A stretch of DNA of 53,053 nt from an uncultured Planctomycetaceae bacterium (GTDB lineage Bacteria > Planctomycetota > Planctomycetia > Planctomycetales > Planctomycetaceae). The stretch lies in contig CAIOTJ010000260.1 in assembly GCA_903861195.1 (NCBI GenBank), positions 1 through 53,053 on the forward strand. The letters run 5' to 3'. Shown here one piece after another: positions 25,599 to 33,970 of this stretch. Positions within the stretch are counted from its first letter, which is position 1, and the number at the start of each line of letters is the position of its first letter. The notes below the pieces were generated by a model. That model was not told the DNA's origin. It searched no databases and saw only the letters and a list, made by a program, of their open reading frames with translations. Made by a program: the position numbers and the translations under genes.

Positions 25599-27173
25599 AT
25601 GAATTCCCAAGACTCGTCGACGCATGCGCTCTTCGCAGAAATCCGCGAAAAAATGGCTGTGATGCATCGGGCCTCGGGGTTGGCCGTCCGGGGTCAGCAT
25701 CCGGGAACCATTGGCGTGGTCCATGCGCTGTTCGAGGTGTCTGATCTTCCCGCCGAACACCGTGTCGGGCTGTTTTCGGAACCTCGTATTTTTGACGCTT
25801 GGATTCGCTTTTCGAATGGCAGGAATACAACGGATCAGCGTCCGCCCGACGTGCATGGAATGGCCATTCAGGTGTTGGATGTTCCTGGAAATCGGGCCGG
25901 TGGAGATCCCGCCCGGTCACGCGTCCAGGATTTCCTGCTGGTGGATCATCCGGTGTTTTTTGCCCGCGACGCCCGCCATTTTCTGGAATTTCTGCAGATC
26001 AAACTGCAGCCGGCGGGAGCAACTCCCGCCGATCGGGTGGCGGGGGAACGGCAGCAGGCGGCGGAACTGGTGGGGAAGTTTCCGGTTCTCGCGAAGTTCT
26101 TCTCGCAGCCGGGGAATGTGCTTGGGGCGGAGTACAACAGCCAGACCCCCTATCAATTCGGCCCCCGCGCGGGGCGTTGGTTCGCCAAGCCGTTGCCCGC
26201 TGAGACGCCGCTTCCCCATGGCCAGGATGTTCCGGACAAGCTGTCCTGGGCCCTGCGAGACAGCCTGGCCCAATCCGGGTTTGAGATGCGGTTCGCATTT
26301 GGGATCCAGTTGCAGTCGGATCTTGAACGGATGCCTCTCGAGGATGCCTCCGATCCCTGGACAGGGGCCCCCTGCATCACGCTCGCCACGATCACCATCC
26401 CGGCGCAGGACTTCAACCGCGCGATCCCCGCGCACTTTGCCGAAGCGCTGGAATTCGATCCGTGGCATGCTCTGGTCGAGCACCTGCCGCTGGGCAGCCT
26501 CAACCAGGTGCGGCGACTGGTCTATGAAGACAGTCGGATGGCACGACGGCAAGCCCGTGACATTCGCGCTGGTCAACCCATCGCGAACGAAGAACTCAAC
26601 CGCCAGACCCTGCAGCGGTACTTCGACTGCTTCACGCGGAGGGATGGCCTGGGAATGCGGACCTGTCTGCATCCCGATGTGGAGTTTCAGGATATTGGAT
26701 TTCATCTGCATGGCGACGAAGTGGGGACAATGTGGACCATGATCACCACCCCCAAACATCCCGCCCAGGTCGAACGCCCGATTGAGGTTCGCGTTTCCAG
26801 CCTCTCCGTGACGGGCAATGGGGGAGATGTGACGTGGTCCTGCGATTACCTCCTGGTCCCGGAAGGTGGGGGAGATCCTCTGAAGGTTCACAACGATGTG
26901 AAGTCGAGCTTCCGGTTCGCTGACGGCTTGATCGTCTGGCAGCACGACACGCCGTTGGATTTCTGGGATTGGTTCCGACAGGTCAAACCGACTTTGGGGC
27001 GGATGATGGATTGGGGGCATCAGATCGAGGCGGCGATCGAAACTTTGACAGGAGTCGATATTCCTCCCGATATCGAGAAGCGGGCCAAACAGGGAGTGCG
27101 TGAGATGGGCCGCAAAAAGCTGGACCAATTCCTGGTGGATAATCCCGTCAATCGCCGCCGAACCACCGGCTGA
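25599..27173 (+). CDS. Catalase-like domain fused to a SnoaL/NTF2-like domain
   Basis: The 524-residue product. Residues about 10-325 follow a catalase-like (heme fold) pattern: candidate distal His34 in VRGQHPGTIGVVHALFEV, the WIRFSNG strand, VQDFLLVDHPVFF, and near 309 a candidate heme-ligand Tyr in QVRRLVYEDSRMARR. Residues about 333-465 look like a SnoaL/NTF2-like cone (LQRYFDCFTRRDGLGMRTCL, DVEFQDIGFHLHGDE), followed by a helical tail. The catalase part is shorter than monofunctional catalases and resembles the diverged catalase-related heme proteins, some of which act on lipid peroxides. The fusion suggests peroxide chemistry on a small hydrophobic substrate, which is inference. No partner gene is adjacent. 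Confidence 0.8.
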   Translation: MNSQDSSTHALFAEIREKMAVMHRASGLAVRGQHPGTIGVVHALFEVSDLPAEHRVGLFSEPRIFDAWIRFSNGRNTTDQRPPDVHGMAIQVLDVPGNRAGGDPARSRVQDFLLVDHPVFFARDARHFLEFLQIKLQPAGATPADRVAGERQQAAELVGKFPVLAKFFSQPGNVLGAEYNSQTPYQFGPRAGRWFAKPLPAETPLPHGQDVPDKLSWALRDSLAQSGFEMRFAFGIQLQSDLERMPLEDASDPWTGAPCITLATITIPAQDFNRAIPAHFAEALEFDPWHALVEHLPLGSLNQVRRLVYEDSRMARRQARDIRAGQPIANEELNRQTLQRYFDCFTRRDGLGMRTCLHPDVEFQDIGFHLHGDEVGTMWTMITTPKHPAQVERPIEVRVSSLSVTGNGGDVTWSCDYLLVPEGGGDPLKVHNDVKSSFRFADGLIVWQHDTPLDFWDWFRQVKPTLGRMMDWGHQIEAAIETLTGVDIPPDIEKRAKQGVREMGRKKLDQFLVDNPVNRRRTTG

Positions 27174-27279
27174 CGCCGTTTCACCCCGATCTCAGCAGGT
27201 TGACGAGCCCGTGCTGCGCAGGGCCCGAACGGCTGTGTTCTGGTCGTGTGAGGTTTGGCCCGAATCAGGATGCGTCTGG

Positions 27280-28128
27280 TCAAGATGCATTTGGAGTGGC
27301 GGGGGGAGGCGTGGCTGAGGTCGCTGCTGAGGCCGGCCCCGCTGTGGATCGGGTCCCCACCGACTCGACGACCAGCCGATAGTGCCGCAGCGATTTGTCA
27401 AACTGATCCCGGTCGGCTGGGCGGCGGCCAAATCCCACCGGCAGGTAGATGCCGCACAACTCCTGGAAGGCCTCTTGTGCGGGCCGGACGTGGCGCAGCG
27501 CCCTTCGGTAATCCCGATAGGTCAGTCCTTTCCGGAACCGGATTAGGCCTTGGCGTTCGGTGGTGCTGAGGGTGCCCAGCAACAGTTGGGCGATCGCTTC
27601 AGAAAAGATCCCGTTGGCGGCCGCCAACTGAGCCCGCCGGAGGTATTCATCGGCTGGAAGTTCTCCGGGAGGAGTGGTGCCGACCGAGAACTCCAGGGAA
27701 GACAGATTCCGCTCTGTTTCGATTCGCCGCGACCGCCAGTTGTTGATCAGACGGATGATGAGAAAGATGATGCCCGCCGCGAGGAGGACTCCCACGATTG
27801 ATGGCAACAACTTGAGAAAGCCGATCAAACCCGAAGTATTGGGATCAAAATTCCAGCTGGGGAGCAGTTCGCGGAACCAGTCGAAGAACCGCTCGAGCCA
27901 ATTGGGGGTGTCGACGCTGGGGGGAGGCTCAATCCGCAGCCGCGAGAACTCGGGTTGGGCCAACACTTCGTCCAGTTGACGCCGGATCAACTGGTCCTCG
28001 ACTTCCGCCTCCTGGGCGTCGGCCGAAGATGACATACCCGCGAGCGCGGCCGCAAGCATGCCGCCCACGCCGACCCGCAGGCCGACGCTGTGAGCTCGCT
28101 GGCCCGTGTCGTCAGGCGGCTGTGGCAT
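27280..28128 (-). CDS. DUF4129-domain membrane protein
   Basis: The 282-residue product has a signal peptide or helix near residues 17-38, an extracytoplasmic segment, and one strong membrane helix (LLPSIVGVLLAAGIIFLIIRLI, residues about 108-129). Its cytoplasmic C-terminal DUF4129 domain reads AQLAAANGIFSEAIAQLLL, then FRKGLTYRDYRRALR, then QEAFQELCGIYLPVGFG. An Ala/Pro/Thr-rich tail ends the protein. It is the last gene of a four-gene membrane operon and overlaps the preceding gene by 17 bases. In many bacteria DUF4129 genes sit with DUF4350, MoxR ATPase and DUF58 genes; none of those is here. Function unknown. Confidence 0.85.
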   Translation of the reverse strand: MPQPPDDTGQRAHSVGLRVGVGGMLAAALAGMSSSADAQEAEVEDQLIRRQLDEVLAQPEFSRLRIEPPPSVDTPNWLERFFDWFRELLPSWNFDPNTSGLIGFLKLLPSIVGVLLAAGIIFLIIRLINNWRSRRIETERNLSSLEFSVGTTPPGELPADEYLRRAQLAAANGIFSEAIAQLLLGTLSTTERQGLIRFRKGLTYRDYRRALRHVRPAQEAFQELCGIYLPVGFGRRPADRDQFDKSLRHYRLVVESVGTRSTAGPASAATSATPPPATPNAS

Positions 28129-28990
28129 CGGTTCTCTCCTCGATCCCGCGCTGCAGTTGGGCGGCCTCCTGCCGCAATTTCAATTCGACATCCCAGCAAT
28201 CATTCCGCACGCGCAGGTCGATGTACGACAGAAACCAGGTGATTCGCAGGTACACGAAGACAAACAGGGCCACCGCCAGTTCCACCACGAGGACCAACGG
28301 GTCGCTCCACAGGAATTGCAGAGTCGCCCTGAGGATGGCTCCACTGTCGTCGGCATAGGCCGGATCGATTCCGAGACGCCCCATCAGCACGGGGGTCCCC
28401 AGTAGCCAGGTTGTCGCAAAGTCGACGGTCAGCAGCAGAACGCCCCAGAGCAGCAGCCCCTGCCCAACCAGGGTGAACCAGATTCCCGCCAGTTGCGAGG
28501 GCTCTTTGTCGAGCAGTTGGGTGTCCCTCGCACGATGCAAGATCGGCTCGATGTTGTGCAGCACCCGGGCTTCCGTCCGGAATGGCCAATGGTAGGAGAG
28601 CAGCAGCCCGGGATAAAGGAACAGAAAAAATCCCGGCAATTGCAACAGCGACCGCACACAACGCTGTGTGAGATACCACCAGGGACGGGGGCCGAGTAGA
28701 CGGTAGGCCCGCGACAGCGAGGGGCGGGCGCTGAAGACCTGCGCTCCTGTCAGGGCAGCGACCAGGGTTCCCAGCACGCCAGCCGCCAGAAAGAACAACA
28801 CGCTCGCCTGGGGAAACGTCCAGGAGTGAAGTCGGTATGTCGCGCCAATCAGGGCGGCCACGGGAGCAGTGCACAAAAACCACGCCGAGAGATATCCCCG
28901 CAGGCCCGAGCGCAACAGCAGCAGTGCCAGATCGAGATTGTTCCCCAGGGACCGGGGGGCCAACGGGATGGTGGGCTGGCGAAAAGTCAC
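28112..28990 (-). CDS. Multi-pass membrane protein of the RDD/SpoIIM/DUF4129 operon
   Basis: The 292-residue product has about five to six hydrophobic segments, including GYLSAWFLCTAPVAALIG, VLFFLAAGVLGTLVAALTGA, LPGFFLFLYPGLLLSYH, LLLWGVLLLTVDFA and LVLVVELAVALFVFVYLRI. The last is followed by a charged C-terminal helix. No enzymatic motif is visible. The GTG at 28990 is chosen because it overlaps the stop of the SpoIIM-like gene in a GTGA, the typical coupled arrangement in this operon; a longer start at 29047 would overlap that gene by 61 bases. Planctomycete counterparts occur in the same operon position; role unknown. Confidence 0.78.
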   Translation of the reverse strand: MTFRQPTIPLAPRSLGNNLDLALLLLRSGLRGYLSAWFLCTAPVAALIGATYRLHSWTFPQASVLFFLAAGVLGTLVAALTGAQVFSARPSLSRAYRLLGPRPWWYLTQRCVRSLLQLPGFFLFLYPGLLLSYHWPFRTEARVLHNIEPILHRARDTQLLDKEPSQLAGIWFTLVGQGLLLWGVLLLTVDFATTWLLGTPVLMGRLGIDPAYADDSGAILRATLQFLWSDPLVLVVELAVALFVFVYLRITWFLSYIDLRVRNDCWDVELKLRQEAAQLQRGIEERTDATAA

Positions 28991-29982
28991 GAGGCTCGAT
29001 CCTCCCACCGTCCCGAGAGGCCAAGATAAACGGCGACCAGAATCCACATCAGGATCCCGACCGTCACCTTGAGGAGGTCGGGAATATCGGCGGGAGACCA
29101 GAACGCTTCGATCAGGGCGGCAATCAACAGCATGCCGCCGGCTCCGGCCGCCAGCTGGATTGCCTCACGGCCACGGTCAGCCAGGGCCTCGAGCCTCGAC
29201 CGGCGTCCAGGATGCAGCAGGGCATGTCCCAGGACCAAACCGGCCCCCCCCGCAATGGCGATCGCCACCAGTTCGAATGCGCCGTGTGAGATCACAAATG
29301 TGAGGAATTTCGCATGTCGACCGGTTCCCACGAGATACCCCGCGATCGCGCCGATCGCAATTCCGTTGTACAGCAGTGTGTAGGCGGTTCCCACCCCCAA
29401 CAGAATGCCCCGTCCAAAACAGTCAAAGGCGATGCTGATGTTATGCTGGGTGTAAAACCCGGCCATGATCACCCGCTCACCGCTATCGTCCCGGGTCTTG
29501 CCCCAACTCGATCCACCGGCGTTCGTTCCGCTCTCGTAAGATTTCGCCGCCTGCTCCAGTTGCTGGAAGGGGACCACCCGCCGCGCGAGGTCCGGCTCAT
29601 GCTGGACCAGAGCCCACGTCACCGCCAGGGGGCCGAAAAACAGCAGGCAGGCCGTAATGAAATACCAAAGATTGCGGCGAAACACTCTCGGGAACCCCGA
29701 GACCAAGAAGTCTTTCAGGCCTTGCAGCCGGGCGGGCGGTGCGCGGTAAAAGGTGTTGTGACCCCGGGTCACGAGATCGTTGAGATAGTTGGTCAACGAC
29801 CGGCCCCAGCCGCGTGACTGGACCAGCGACAGATCCTGGCAGATTTCCCGTAACGAGCGCGAGAATTGTCCCACGTCGTCATCTTCCCATTGCGACCGTT
29901 TCCCTTTCTGGAAGCGGTCCAGCAGGGCTTCGAACGCTTTCCAGTCGGCCTGGCGCCGGGCGACGAACAGTCGCTTGTTCAT
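28987..29982 (-). CDS. SpoIIM-like (stage II sporulation M / DUF95) membrane protein
   Basis: The 331-residue product starts with a charged helical head (MNKRLFVARRQADWKAFEAL) and a FYRAPPARLQGLKDFL amphipathic lead. Four to six membrane helices follow. The SpoIIM hallmark is visible at FYTQHNISIAFDCFGRGILLGVGTAY, listed here as FYTQHNISIA and GRGILLGVGT, followed by YNGIAIGAIAGYL and FVISHGAFELVAIAIAGGAG. In Bacillus SpoIIM takes part in peptidoglycan remodelling at engulfment; in non-sporulating bacteria the role is unknown. The ATG at 29982 overlaps the RDD stop in ATGA. Translational coupling runs through the whole operon. Confidence 0.88.
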   Translation of the reverse strand: MNKRLFVARRQADWKAFEALLDRFQKGKRSQWEDDDVGQFSRSLREICQDLSLVQSRGWGRSLTNYLNDLVTRGHNTFYRAPPARLQGLKDFLVSGFPRVFRRNLWYFITACLLFFGPLAVTWALVQHEPDLARRVVPFQQLEQAAKSYESGTNAGGSSWGKTRDDSGERVIMAGFYTQHNISIAFDCFGRGILLGVGTAYTLLYNGIAIGAIAGYLVGTGRHAKFLTFVISHGAFELVAIAIAGGAGLVLGHALLHPGRRSRLEALADRGREAIQLAAGAGGMLLIAALIEAFWSPADIPDLLKVTVGILMWILVAVYLGLSGRWEDRAS

Positions 29983-30902
29983 CTCGATTCTCCCCTGGAA
30001 GACGGATTCGACCCGATCTTTCCAGCCGTAGCCGACGGCTCGGTCTCCCGCCAGTCGTCCCCCGCCTCCACGGGATGGAAGGTGGCGTAGACGCGGGCGA
30101 CAAACGCCATCGGGTAACGCTCGACCAGCTCCTTCGATCCCTTGTATTCCAGTCGTTGGGACAATACCCGTGCCAAGTCGCGGCACATGGCATGACCCCT
30201 CCCATAATCGAGCACCAGACGGCGTTCGAGAAATTCCTCAATCAGCGCCAGAGTGGTGATGGGAGGAATCCAACGTCCTAAATCCAGGCGTGGCAGGGGT
30301 TCGATCTTCGAGAGAATGACCGGCTCGCGGGGGACGGTCACCCGGCGTTCCTGGACCACGATCGTCTGCCCCGCCAGGTCCCCCAGACGACGGAAATTCC
30401 CGGTCACCAGCATCGCCAGCCAGCCTACTCCGTAGACACCCAGTCCCAGGTTCCCCCCGGCGAGGTAGGGAGCCGCATCCATGGCCCGCACCAAGTTGCG
30501 GACGGCGGCCTCCCACCCTGAGATGGGGTATCCCGATTCGTGGATGACCCGCAGCCCGAACATTCTCTTGCCGGGTGTTTGGCCTCGCAGAAATCCTTCG
30601 CAGAGGGTGAAATAGAGCCAATCCAGAGCGAAATACACCACCAGCAGAGCGGCCATCGACAGCGAGAATACAAACAGCCCGGCCGTCAGGCTGATGAATG
30701 CCGCGGCGCTGAAGAGTCCCATCCGGATCACCAGATCGATCAGGAACGCTCCCAGACGTGATCCCGGGCCGGCCAATTGGAAAGTCAACACCACATTTTC
30801 GGGTGTCACCACCACATGATCGAGGGTGGTCTGCGAACCGGAGTTGAGGGGGGCGACGGGCGACATGCTTCGAGCATAGTCCGGCCAACTCTCTGAATCC
30901 AT
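29979..30902 (-). CDS. RDD family membrane protein
   Basis: The 307-residue product has the RDD opening GSRLGAFLIDLVIRMGLF (Arg and Asp in the first helix), two further helices (FVFSLSMAALLVVYFALDW), and the conserved loop GQTPGKRMFGLRVIHESG. A following helix pair contains GNFRRLGDLAGQTIVV, with the second Arg-Asp pair. A cytoplasmic tail of about 120 residues ends the protein. It begins the four-gene membrane operon. ATG 30902 has GGAGG about 14 bases upstream, an overlong spacing; ATG 30866 (MSPVAPLN) is a reasonable alternative start. The RDD/SpoIIM pairing is common in planctomycetes and actinobacteria. Confidence 0.87.
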   Translation of the reverse strand: MDSESWPDYARSMSPVAPLNSGSQTTLDHVVVTPENVVLTFQLAGPGSRLGAFLIDLVIRMGLFSAAAFISLTAGLFVFSLSMAALLVVYFALDWLYFTLCEGFLRGQTPGKRMFGLRVIHESGYPISGWEAAVRNLVRAMDAAPYLAGGNLGLGVYGVGWLAMLVTGNFRRLGDLAGQTIVVQERRVTVPREPVILSKIEPLPRLDLGRWIPPITTLALIEEFLERRLVLDYGRGHAMCRDLARVLSQRLEYKGSKELVERYPMAFVARVYATFHPVEAGDDWRETEPSATAGKIGSNPSSRGESR

Positions 30903-31032
30903 AGGGGGCAGCTCACCCTCCCGTCAGCCCGCCCCGGCAAGCACCAGCCCCTGTTCCGTTTCCCCCCGAGCAGGAGATTGATCCCCGTTGCGGAAGAGGC
31001 GGGTGTCGCGCCGGGCAGTCAAGAGGCCCGTC

Positions 31033-31071
31033 AAAACGAAACCGGGTCGACATTCTCATGCCGACCCGGTT
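31033..31071 (-). terminator. Terminator of the DUF1549/DUF1553 gene
   Basis: AACCGGGTCG at 31040-31049 pairs perfectly with CGACCCGGTT at 31062-31071. On the minus strand the stem is followed by TCGTTTTGA, 30 bases downstream of the stop at 31102. Stem of 10 bases, loop of 12. Confidence 0.82.
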
Positions 31072-31101
31072 CCTTTGATCCGACTCATCCCAGGATGAGC
31101 A

Positions 31102-33600
31102 TCAGTGCTGAAACAGGAACTCCTTGGAGTTCAGCAGGGCCCAACCCACGTCCTCCATCGCCAGTTTGCGATCTGGATTGCTGGCAATGTGCTTCTTCGC
31201 GGCTTCCAGTTCCTTTTCCACCGGCTTCCGGCAGAGGGCCGAGAGATAGAGTTGTGTGATGATCTCGTCATCCGACTTGTTCGCTTCAACCATCTGGTGG
31301 ATGCGCCCCTTCGCGTCCCGCAGTTTGTTGTGCACGACAGGTCCGTTGATCATCTGCAGGGCCTGCGAGAGATTCGATTCGTTCGAACGCTCGCACTGGC
31401 AGGCCATCTCGCGCTGGGGCTGGCCGAAGATCTTGAGGAAATAGTGGTCGGCCGGAGGCTCAACCAACTCGATCGCCCGGGTTCCCGCAGGAGCACCAGG
31501 AAAGGTCTCGGGAACCGAAGTCACCGCGCAGATCGCATCCAGCAACTGCTCGGCAGAGAGCAGCCGCGTGTTGGCGTGCGAGAAGTAAATCTCGTCGTTC
31601 GCATTGAACTGATTCTTGCGGCTGCTGAGCTGGTAGGTCCGGCTCTTCATGATGGTCTTCACCGCCCATTTGCGGCTGAAGCTGTTCTTCGTGAATTCCT
31701 GGGCCAGCCGCTCGAGCAGCGTGGCGTTGGAGGCGGGGTTCGAGTCACGGAAGTCATCGACGGGTTCGACAATCCCGCGGCCCATCAGCTGGCCCCAGAT
31801 CCGATTGACCGAGGCTTTCGCGAAGAACGGGTTCTCGGCCGATGTCAGCCAGTTGGCGAAGACTTCCCGTCGATCCTGATCGGCGGGCACATCAATATCC
31901 CCCTTCAACAGCAGATGGGTCTTCATCTGCTTGCCAGTGCGGGGCTGCGTCACCTCGCCCCCCTTGGCGACGAAAATCACCTCTTCCGTCGCATCGGCGG
32001 CATTCTTGCGGCCGATGCGGGCGAACGCCGCACCAATCCCGTAGTAGTTGTCTTGGGTCCACCGCTCAAACGGGTGGTTGTGGCACTTGGCGCACTGAAT
32101 ACGGATCCCCAGAAACAATTGAGCGGTCGTCTCCGTGGCGTCCTGCGGGTCGCGGCTGGCCCGCCAGTAGTTCGCGGCGGGGTTGGTGTAGGCGCTCCCC
32201 TTGGCGGTCAGCAGATCACGGGCGAACTGATCCATCGGCATGTCGGTGCGGACGCACTCGTACAGCCACTGGCGGAACTTGGCGACCCCGGTGGGATTGA
32301 GCCGCTTGGCATTCGCCCGCAGCACGTCCCCCAATGTCAGGGTCCAGTTCGAGGCGAAGTCGTCGGTCTCGACCAACGCATCGACCAGCAGATCACGCTT
32401 GTTCGGGCTGGCGTCCGACAGAAATCGTTCGGACTCTTCCACCGTTGGCAAACGTCCAGTCGCATCAAGATAAGCCCGACGCAGAAACTCTTCATCACTG
32501 CAAAGTTCCGAAGGCAAAATCTGCAACTGCTTCAGCTTGCCGAAGACATAGGTGTCGACGAAGTTGTTCTCGGGCGGATTGTTCCAGGCAAAGCCGGGCA
32601 CATCTTCGAGGAATGTGATGTACGAGGTGGCCATTTTGTCGAGATAGCGGGCGAGGATGGCGGTCTCGCCCCGCGAAACCTTCTCGACCAGACCATCTTC
32701 TCCAACACGGGCCACGGTTTCGGCCGAGGACGAATAGCAGGCGATCTGCGTGATGTCGCGGATCGAGCCATCCGAATAGTGAGCCAGCACCAGCAATTGC
32801 TGCCGGTTCCCATCCTTCTGGAAGACCCGCCCTTCGGGCAGCACCTGGATGCTGGTGACATCGGGCTCCGCCGTCGGATCAAGCCGGAGACCCTCGGAAA
32901 TCCACCCTTCCATGATCTTGTGCGAAGGATCTCCCTTTTTCAGTCGCCGACCCCCGCCATGGGCGAGTTCCATCAGCGGCTTGCGAAGCAACAGGCTTTC
33001 ATCGGGAGAAACAATGTTCGTGCGGCGGCCGTAGTACTCGGTTCGCAGGGTCATGATGTCGAGGGGCGGGTCATACGCCCGCAACGACAGGCGGAAACCC
33101 CCCTTGCCCGACGGCGAACCGTGGCAGGCTCCCAGGTTGCAGCCCGACTTGGTCAGGGCTGCCAGCATCTCGTTCTTGAAACTGAACGGGTGGGGATTTT
33201 CCATCCCCTGCACGGTCACATCGACCTTGGCCGCCTTGCCAGCGACCACCGCCAGAATCTGGCAGGTGCCGTTCGCAACCGGGTAAATGACCCCGTTCTC
33301 AATGCGGGCGACCTGGGGATTGTTTGAAACGTACTCGGTTGCGGTCGTCAGGTCGCGGACCTCGCCATTGGCATAGTTGCCCGTCGCCAACACCTGTTGT
33401 CGCGAGCGACGTCCCGCGAGAGTGACCTTGTCGGGCACCATGGTCAGCGACGCGGGTTCACCAACAACCACACCAGAAGCGGAGGCGGGAGACGCAGCGG
33501 GCTTGCCGTCCGCCGCGACAGAGAGGCTGGCGGACAGTGCCAACATCGCCGCGAGAGCCACATGACTCCAGGCACGGCAGTTCAACAGCAGTTGGGGCAT
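31102..33600 (-). CDS. Secreted DUF1549/DUF1553 protein with a Big2 domain
   Basis: The 832-residue product has a signal peptide (residues 1-30, MPQLLLNCRAWSHVALAAML start), a Big2-type immunoglobulin-like domain (about 50-130, TGNYANGEVRDLTTATEY), and a CNLGACHG segment near 154-161. The DUF1549 domain follows, with FLRRAYLDATGRLPTVEE and the heme-like IQCAKCHNHPFERW. DUF1553 holds SVNRIWGQLMGRGIV, FSRKWAVKTIMKSRTYQLS and CQCERSNESNLSQALQMING. These exported proteins are greatly expanded in planctomycetes, usually beside DUF1501 partners; none is adjacent here. A role in extracellular polysaccharide use is suspected, not shown. The ATG at 33600 has GGAG 9 bases upstream. Confidence 0.9.
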   Translation of the reverse strand: MPQLLLNCRAWSHVALAAMLALSASLSVAADGKPAASPASASGVVVGEPASLTMVPDKVTLAGRRSRQQVLATGNYANGEVRDLTTATEYVSNNPQVARIENGVIYPVANGTCQILAVVAGKAAKVDVTVQGMENPHPFSFKNEMLAALTKSGCNLGACHGSPSGKGGFRLSLRAYDPPLDIMTLRTEYYGRRTNIVSPDESLLLRKPLMELAHGGGRRLKKGDPSHKIMEGWISEGLRLDPTAEPDVTSIQVLPEGRVFQKDGNRQQLLVLAHYSDGSIRDITQIACYSSSAETVARVGEDGLVEKVSRGETAILARYLDKMATSYITFLEDVPGFAWNNPPENNFVDTYVFGKLKQLQILPSELCSDEEFLRRAYLDATGRLPTVEESERFLSDASPNKRDLLVDALVETDDFASNWTLTLGDVLRANAKRLNPTGVAKFRQWLYECVRTDMPMDQFARDLLTAKGSAYTNPAANYWRASRDPQDATETTAQLFLGIRIQCAKCHNHPFERWTQDNYYGIGAAFARIGRKNAADATEEVIFVAKGGEVTQPRTGKQMKTHLLLKGDIDVPADQDRREVFANWLTSAENPFFAKASVNRIWGQLMGRGIVEPVDDFRDSNPASNATLLERLAQEFTKNSFSRKWAVKTIMKSRTYQLSSRKNQFNANDEIYFSHANTRLLSAEQLLDAICAVTSVPETFPGAPAGTRAIELVEPPADHYFLKIFGQPQREMACQCERSNESNLSQALQMINGPVVHNKLRDAKGRIHQMVEANKSDDEIITQLYLSALCRKPVEKELEAAKKHIASNPDRKLAMEDVGWALLNSKEFLFQH

Positions 33601-33953
33601 GGAAATTCGCTCCAGTGGAGACTGCATGACGACCGGTTGGGGGATAGCAGGGCCCCCAACGCATCAACAAATGGTCATTTCTGTTTATAACAGCCGGGGG
33701 AAGGTTTTGCACCCCAGAAGCCGCAACAAAAGTCTGTGTGGGGCAAGAGAGACCCGACCAGACCAATCTCTCCAATTCTGAGGGAGTCGGGAGGTCCCCG
33801 CCACGAAAAACCCGTGGTGACGACTCTTTCCCTCAAGTTGCCTCCAGCGGGCAGACGTGGCCCGATCGCCCCGTCTACCCGCCGTAGGCCTTCGATTCGG
33901 CCAGATGACTCGATAGTCAACTGACTCGACGGTCAACTTACTCGACGGTCAAC
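33601..33953. other. Intergenic region between two secreted-protein genes
   Basis: About 350 bases. It holds the ribosome binding site of the downstream DUF1549 gene (GGAG read on the minus strand near 33610-33613). Its right edge is a 16-bp tandem array that continues into the end of the PPC gene. Open frames are short and of no protein character. No clear terminator hairpin was seen for the PPC gene. Confidence 0.4.
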
Positions 33954-33970
33954 TTACTCGACGGTCAACG
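33907..33970. repeat. 16-bp tandem array spanning the PPC gene stop codon
   Basis: Four contiguous 16-base units: GACTCGATAGTCAACT (33907), GACTCGACGGTCAACT (33923), TACTCGACGGTCAACT (33939) and TACTCGACGGTCAACG (33955). The last unit encodes the final codons of the PPC gene. Its stop lies at the junction with the third unit (33954-33956), so the end of the gene has been copied downstream. Confidence 0.85.

Noticed and set aside
31105-33327. Open frame of about 740 codons on the plus strand opposite the DUF1549/1553 gene
   Set aside because: It mirrors the real gene codon by codon in high-GC sequence, has no domain, signal peptide or ribosome binding site, and the opposite strand encodes clear family motifs.
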